DNA of 64,000 bases, taken from Doris montereyensis (taxonomy: Eukaryota; Mollusca; Gastropoda; Nudibranchia; Dorididae). Position 1 is the stretch's first letter; the number at the start of each line of letters is the position of its first letter. Location of the stretch: the NCBI GenBank assembly GCA_037039925.1, contig JAXRKP010000174.1, forward strand, positions 186,001-250,000. The letters run 5' to 3'. A program made the position numbers and the translations under genes. Positions 57,566 through 64,000 of the stretch are shown piece after piece. The notes under the pieces were generated by a model that did not search any database, was not told the origin of the DNA, and was given only the letters and a program-made list of their open reading frames with translations.

Positions 57566-57615
57566 AACAGTAACGTAATGAGGACTGGAGCGCTACATTG
57601 ATCACATTATAGCCT
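56879..57615 (-). CDS. ZC3H4: ZC3H4 exon 1 of the coding region: RS-like and basic N-terminus
   Basis: Preceded by a CAG (57616-57618), so a non-coding exon probably lies upstream. Two start candidates are ATG at 57565 ([10 protein letters not shown]) and ATG at 57536 ([19 protein letters not shown]); a one-base insertion then leads to [14 protein letters not shown]. Later blocks are [51 protein letters not shown], and finally [20 protein letters not shown] before a GTGCGT donor (phase 1). No single frame is open, so several indels must be present. The donor phase agrees with exon 2. Confidence 0.7.
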
Positions 57616-58330
57616 CTGAAGAGAAAACAAATGGTCAACATGAAAATGAAATTGATAACAGTACATGAAAATATGGAAAATGTGGAATTGAAAGAGAAGA
57701 TGGCACAGGTACAATATGAAAAGGAAGAAGATGGCACAGGTACAATATGAAAAGGAAGGAATAAGAAAAGGTGGGAGGAGAGAAGAAGAAAGAAAAAAGG
57801 AAAATAAGAAGAGGACGATGAGGCGGCGAGAAAGAGGAGGAAGAAGATGATGAATACATTATGAGTTATAAGTTACAGTTGATAGTGTAGATGGCATTGA
57901 CAGGATAGGGGTGGGGAGGGAAAGCTTTTGAGGAAAGGCGTCAAGCAGTATATTATTAATACTCTTATTGTCTATGTGAGGGGGGGACAGGGAGGCCCAG
58001 CAGCCTCAAATGCAATGTTATTTGAAAACGGGATACAGTTGTAGACGCATTCAATGAGTCATCACATTGTGTTACTGTCACTCAATCTGTCACTCACACT
58101 GTTTGCAAGGTCACTGGGGTTATCAGTCTCACTGTATCACGTCACGTCCGTCCGGTGCGGATTGTCAATCTCTACAACTAAAACGAAAATCGAGCGTAAA
58201 ACGAATCGCGCATCAATATTTCACAAGCGTGGCCTAACATTACTAACAACATAAACAGTAACATCGCCACGGCGCGCTGTAGCACAAAGGAGAGGAAGCT
58301 GACTGCTGACGATAGTGCACATGCAACACC
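57616..58330 (-). other. Likely ZC3H4 upstream and 5' UTR region
   Basis: A purine-rich stretch (57740-57850) is followed by sequence with scattered CpG (58130-58300). No TATA box or start site can be fixed from sequence. Confidence 0.35.
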
Positions 58331-59720
58331 AACTAGGCTGTATTTATACTATACTATACAACACAAAATCACGCAATGATAACGCCATTTCAAGCTTAGA
58401 TCATTAAAATTTAACTTAGCTTATTGTAACGCAGTCTTATAAATGGTATTCTAGTATTACAACCAAGTCATACTTGTAGTTGTATTCAATTCTCCTATCC
58501 TTTTCTATTCTGCTGACTATAGATTAGATTCCTAGATCTATATTATATTTTAATTTTGTAGACCGCACCCATACGTCGTAAAGTAACAATAATAAATGTT
58601 GCTCACCCATACACGCCACACTAACTTCCTTCTGTTTATCTACATGTATATCTCTAGATGACATGTCCAAACGCGAAAATGTGTCTAGAAACTATTCATG
58701 GTTGTGTCCTGGTGGATTGCGTCTCTCGTGAGACTTTATAGTATATTAGTAATAATAATGTAGTATGTAGTGTAATAGTGAATTGAAGAAAGCAAGCAGA
58801 TAACACACAGCAGTGGTAGAATACAATGCCAACCTAACAATACTAACATAACGGTTCTAACTAAAAAAATAACACTGTAACCCCCCCCCCAAAGAAAAAG
58901 GAATAATTTCTGCTTTTTTTCACCAAATACATACGCACACAAAAAACCCCAAGAGAAAGAAGAAAAGAATGGGGGGGGGGGGAAGACAACCTTCTTCCGA
59001 TGGGGTAAATGGGAGGCAGAAGAGGGAAAAGAAAGGTGGTGGGGGGTGGGGTGTCTCTGTTCCAAATAGCGTTAAACATTAACATTGTATTTTTCCTTTC
59101 TTTACCCCTTCATTGTGCAATTATGTTGACAAAATTTTCACAAATATTAAGTATTAAAATATATCATATCGGTATCCTATTCCTATACCATAACTAAACA
59201 GTGCATAAATACAAACTAATAATCCGACTAAGCAGCACAAGTCCAAGCAATCCAACCCTCCTCCAAATCCACATTTTCCTTAGACAAAAAACAAAAATAA
59301 AGCTCATTGAACTCTTATTTCTATTGACTCTTGTTTGATAAAAGACAACATTGTTGTATTTGCATGGATTAATAGGTGGGAAGATTAGACACAAGATGGT
59401 CATGTAATAATACCATCATGAATGTTAGCATATCTATACTAAAATCAACACATGTTAATGCTATAAAACACAAAGGTCAGTCAATGACGTCAGAAAGGAA
59501 ACACATCCACAGCAGCTGAAACCAAGTTTTAGTTTCAGTGTCTCTAATGGAGATATTCTAGATAAGGCTATATATATATTATATATATATATCATAATAT
59601 TGAAAACTAACGCTAACATAGACGTAGTACTACATGATGTAATTGTTTACAGTGGAAACCTGACGGCGGAAATGTGCTAAACGACAAGTGCACAATTATG
59701 ATAGATTAATCCATCGATAG
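58331..59720. other. No gene seen
   Basis: AT-rich, with C- and G-homopolymers at 58880-58890 and 58972-58982 and a short TA tract at 59570-59592. Confidence 0.5.
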
Positions 59721-59724
59721 CTAC

Positions 59725-59845
59725 ATTTCCAATTTTCATTGAAATTTATGTCCATCATAATGTAATCTCAGAATGACTTAACGTAAAAACAGTAACATGA
59801 AAGACATGTGAAAGGAAATAAGGAGGACCTATCATCATCCGCCCA
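59725..59845 (+). repeat. Dispersed repeat family A, diverged copy
   Basis: 'TTGAAATTTATGTCCATCAT' through 'GGAGGACCTATCATCATCCG'. Confidence 0.7.
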
Positions 59846-59847
59846 CG

Positions 59848-59875
59848 ATAGACAGATAGATAAATAGATAGATAT

Positions 59876-59909
<34 letters not shown>

Positions 59910-60062
59910 GGATAGATCGGCGGATGGATGGACAGACAGACAGATAGATAGATAGGTAGGTAGATAGATGGGTGGATGGATGAATGGATATAAAGATAGA
60001 TCGATATATAGATAGACAGACAGATAGATAGACAGAAGATAGACAGATAGTCAGATAGATTT
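59848..60062. repeat. GATA-type tetranucleotide microsatellite
   Basis: TAGA/TAGG/CAGA/GGAT tetranucleotides over about 210 bp. Confidence 0.93.
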
Positions 60063-60087
60063 CAGATAGACAATGTCAGATCGATAA

Positions 60088-61921
60088 GAGATAACTTTCT
60101 GTAAGATACACTAGATATCCAACAAGAAAAATGTCAAGGTGACATGTTACACATCAGGATTGCTGGTCACTGCTCATACAAGAAGCAATTTTGGGAGAGA
60201 AAAAAAACCTTTTGTTTTCTCAAACATCTGAAAAGAACTAACTTTCTGTAAGTCTCTATAAAAACACATAGTAATAATAATAATCATATGAGAAGAGAAA
60301 CATTCACTACTGAACCCGTTGCAGTTAACATTTCCTTCAACTGTCAGAGAGAGAGAAGAGTCTTCAAAGAGACACTCCAGACAGACAGACAGAGACAGAG
60401 AGACAGAGCTGACATAGAGACCCTGCAGCAAAGAGAAAGAGATATATCTATAAATCTTTAAGAGAGAGAGAGCCAGGTCAAGGACACTTACCTCCTTCTC
60501 AGAGAGAGAGCCAGAGATGCGAGAGAGGTAGCCTCAGACAACAAGCCAGAGAAGAGAGAGTGGCGGAGAGATTGAGAGCGTATGCAAGAAAGAAAAATAC
60601 AGAGAGAGACAGAGAGTCTTTTCTCTAATTTTGAGAGAGAGAGTTTGGATACAACATCAGAGAGAGAGAGAGAGAGCCATAGACCTTCATTAAAGAGAGA
60701 GACTGTCAAGAGAGGGACAGAGACAGACATACAGATTGAAGACAGAGAAGAAAACAAAGAGAGAGAGATATAACATATCCATTTTTCAAAGCAGATGTGT
60801 GACAGACAGACAGACAGACAGACCAAATTCATTTAAGTCACATTGTACTAAGACAACAGACAGCATGAAAGAGTAGAAACAAAAGTAGAGACGACTGGGT
60901 TCAAGGAAGGAGAGAGATGACCAATGGCAAAAAGCCAATTACAGTGAGAGACAAGCAGAGATCAACTTCAACAGTTATAGTTAAAGAGTCTGATTCGAGG
61001 AGAACACGTTGCAAATGCATTAGGTGACAGGGAGAGAGAGAGAGAGAGACTTACAGAGACAGACAGTTTAATGACCTGATGATCTTTTGAGAGAGAAGAG
61101 AGGCTTAAGGGTGAGGGCAATTATTTTCTCTCTCTGCTATTTCCAGAGAGAGAAATATAGAGAGACAAAGTAAAAAAAATGATTACAAGAGCCTGAAGAG
61201 AGAGAGACTGTAGAGAAGAGAGAGGTAGTGCAAGATGTAAAAATGTAGCGAGAGAGAGACAGAGAGAGACAGAGAGAGAGACAGAGAGAGAACAGTACAA
61301 CTACAAGACATGTGTAGACAGTGTGCCAAGACCTGCCTCATGGGTAGAATCAGACAACACAGTGAGAGAGACAGAGACAGAGAGAGAGACAGAGGACAGA
61401 AAGACAGAGAGAGACAGAGACAGAGACAGAGAGGTAAATAGTTAGAGAAAATGTGAACTTTTGCAAGAAAAAAGAGAGCTTTGAGATGTCAGAGAGATTT
61501 CAGACAGACAGAGAGAGACAGAGAGAGAGTGTTTGAGACAGAGAGAGAGCGAGTTACACTGAGACCATAAATTAAAGAAGAGAAAAATGTCAGAGCCACA
61601 ACTGAAAAACACACAGAGAGAGCAGACCAGAGAGAGAGAGAGAGAGCTAATCACTCCCATATGGCATTGTCAGAAAGAGAGAGCAGAGAGATAACGCAGA
61701 GAGACAGACAGACAGACAGACTGATAGACAACACTGAAAGCAAGAGACAGAGACTCACTCAGAGAGAGAGTCCTCAGAATAGGAGGGACTGAGAGAGAGA
61801 GAGAGAGAGTGACTCTGGTAGCCCTTAGTTCTACATGGAGGTTCTTCTGGACTTGAGAGAGAGAGAGAGAGAGTGAGAGGAGAGGCCTGTGAGGCTGAGA
61901 GAGAGAGAGAGAGATAGAGAT

Positions 61922-61964
<43 letters not shown>

Positions 61965-63658
61965 GACAGAGAGACAGAGAGACAGATCCACATCCAGAGA
62001 GAGACTTCTTGCGTTTCTTCTGAATACAAGAAAGACAGACAAAAACATACTTAGAGAGAGAACAGAACATACAGTGTCCTCTTTGAGCAACTTTGTGAGA
62101 GATGCATTCAATGATTTAGATGGCTGGTTAGAGAGACAGACAGACAGACAGACAGACATTCATTCAGAGAGACAGAGAGACATAGATTGACAGAGAGAGA
62201 GAGAGAGAGACATGAGAGAGAGAGAAACAGAGAGAGATAGCCACAACCAAGGAGAGAGAGAGGAGAGAGAGAGAGGGTTCCTGATTTTGCCTAGATATAT
62301 GTGCCTTGTTTTTCAATAAAAATCCTGATTTAAATGCGTGGCAGAGAAGAGAGAGAGAAACAGAGAGAGAGAGAAACAGACAGAGAAGAGAATAGTCTGA
62401 GTTGTGACAGTTGGATTGTGCCTGTTAGTGAGAGAGAGAGACAGACAGACAACAGACAGACAACAGTACATCATTATTACTATATAGATATATATAGAGA
62501 GATATATATATAGATAGATATATATAGATATAGATATATAGAGAGAGAGAGAGAAGAGTTATTAAAATGTTGAGAGAGTCGAGAGAGAGAGAGAGAGTTT
62601 GAGAGAGAGTTCCTGTCTCTTCCAGACCCTCAGACAGACAGACAGACAGACAGAGACAGATTGACAGAGAGACAAAGAGAGACACCTGGTGAGAGAGAAC
62701 AAACCATCCATCTCATTTATGTCATTAGATTAAGTGACACATCAGCAATACAGAGATACCTCACTCAGAGACAGACAGACACAAGAGACTACATTACACC
62801 TTGGAAAGTGAGAGAGAGTATGAGACTGATTGACTGAGCAGTTTTCCAGGTGTGGATTGTCATGTTGACAGAGCCCAGATGAATACATTTAGACATGGAT
62901 ACATTTCACTGTGATTTCTGCTCTCCTTGAAGATGTCCCCAAACCACTAGCAAGAGAGAGCTTTCATTTTCATACCTGAGTATTTATTGCTATTGTACAG
63001 GATGTGTTTCCTTCAGACTTTGTTCATGAGAGAGAGGATTTGAATTTGAATGCTTTCTTATCCAACAGACAGAGACCTTTAGACATTTTACAGAGTGGAC
63101 AGAGGTTTGTGTGACTGTTGTGGGGTAGAGGAGAGGACTGAGTGTATCTCAGAGTGAGTGTGAGTGTGTGTGGTGTGTGAGAGTGTGTGGAGGGGGGGAC
63201 AGGGGAGAGGGGAGGAGGTGGGAGAGAAGGAGAGGGGGAGAAGGAGGGAGAGAGAGAGGAGAGAGAGAGAGACAGTTGTGTGTCAGAAGACAGGATAAAA
63301 CTAGAGAGAGCCCAAACAGAGAAGCTTTATTTCAGTTTCTTTTCTTGAGAGAGACTTCTTTTTCTGACAGATTCTTTCTTTCTTTGGTGGGTTATTGTAA
63401 AACAAAAACACAAAAAAAGAAGAGAGCAACTATCAACAGACAGACAACAGACAGACAGAGGCTTCTTATCTAGAGAGAGAGAGAGACAGCTCTCTTTCTT
63501 TCTCTCTGGCTCTCATTCAGACTGAGAGACAGAGAGACAGAGGAGACATTCTCTCTGAGAGAGAGACAGAGAGAGGCTCTCATTCTCTCTGACTCTCATT
63601 CTCTCTGGCTCTCATTCTTTCTCTCTGAGAGAGAGAGAGAGAGCTCTCTTTCCCTCTC

Positions 63659-63694
<36 letters not shown>

Positions 63695-64000
63695 TGTCTC
63701 TCGCTCTCTCTCTCTCAATTTCTCTCTCTCTCTGTATCTCTCTCTTTTTCTCTATTTCTATCTCTGTATCTCTCTATTTCTTTCTCTGTATCTCTCTCTC
63801 TCTCTGTATCTCTCTGTATCTCTCTCTCTCCTCCCCCCTCTCTTGACAGACAGACAGTGAGGACATGACAGACAGAGACAGAGAGAGGTTGAAGCTGAGA
63901 GAGAGGAGAAGAAGATCACACAGAGAGAGAGAGAGAGAGAAAATCACAGTCAGTCCATCGAATAGAGAGACAGATAAAAAGCAAAGTAACCAAAGAGAGA
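60088..64000 (+). repeat. Scrambled second copy of 52583-56320 riddled with GA/GACA tracts
   Basis: Order and spacing follow 52583-56320 throughout, e.g. 60121 'CAAGAAAAATGTCAAGGTGA' and 63950 'AAATCACAGTCAGTCCATC'. Every 10-40 bases a short stretch is replaced by GAGAGA or GACAGACA. The region equivalent to ZC3H4 exons 2-4 is included and destroyed. The copy continues off the window edge. Confidence 0.9.

Noticed and set aside
60088..64000. A second functional ZC3H4 5' region
   Set aside because: Equivalent exons 2-4 are destroyed by GA/GACA replacements, so this is a damaged or artefactual copy, not a paralogue.

Overview
This is a eukaryotic, animal nuclear window. Genes have spliced exons with GT-AG introns, one AT-AC intron, non-LTR retrotransposons, tRNA-type SINEs and very dense micro- and minisatellites. 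The gene content (an invertebrate-type BAX and a ZC3H4/Su(s)-type CCCH zinc-finger gene), RTE-like LINEs and a SINE tail containing an 'acgttaaagatccc' block suggest a lophotrochozoan, perhaps a gastropod mollusc. The species call is an inference from these features, not a match.

Layout. 1-16.6 kb has no recognisable protein gene. It holds a LINE 3' fragment, CT microsatellites, tandem arrays (46-bp T-rich, 60-bp, 25-bp, 33-bp), SINEs and unremarkable AT-rich sequence that may include BAX 3' UTR. 16.6-25.6 kb (minus strand) is a six-exon BAX-type Bcl-2 family gene with BH3, BH1, BH2 and a C-terminal membrane anchor; every intron except intron 2 carries a conspicuous tandem array. At 23.4 kb (plus) there is a candidate first exon with a mitochondrial-presequence-like reading frame. 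At 31.38-31.55 kb (plus) there is a phase-compatible terminal exon followed by AATAAA, so a small plus-strand gene may overlap BAX head to head. 24.2-29.1 kb holds a twin-primed (internally inverted) LINE fragment and a longer broken RTE-like LINE. 29.1-38.1 kb is satellite-rich spacer. 38.4-57.6 kb (minus strand) is a ZC3H4-type gene of at least 14 exons: RS/basic N-terminus, three CCCH fingers, a KKIPSLF block, Met/Asn/Pro-rich repeats, DPRL repeats and the conserved C-terminal DPTASPF motif. 57.6-60.1 kb is upstream sequence. 60.1-64.0 kb is a corrupted second copy of 52.6-56.3 kb.

Three points stand out. (1) The intron between zinc fingers 2 and 3 has a textbook U12-type AT-AC donor, branch site and acceptor. 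(2) Three separate minisatellites are built from exon-intron junctions: the BAX exon 4 donor, the ZC3H4 exon 9 donor, and the acceptor of the orphan terminal exon. Each array therefore presents a row of duplicate splice sites. (3) Several blocks are mosaics in which a recognisable copy of neighbouring sequence alternates every 5-30 bases with a repeat or other sequence. This may be an assembly or consensus artefact, and frequent single-base frameshifts in otherwise conserved exons also point to imperfect base calling.

The two recognised genes are not functionally linked: BAX acts in mitochondrial apoptosis and ZC3H4 in termination of non-productive transcription.
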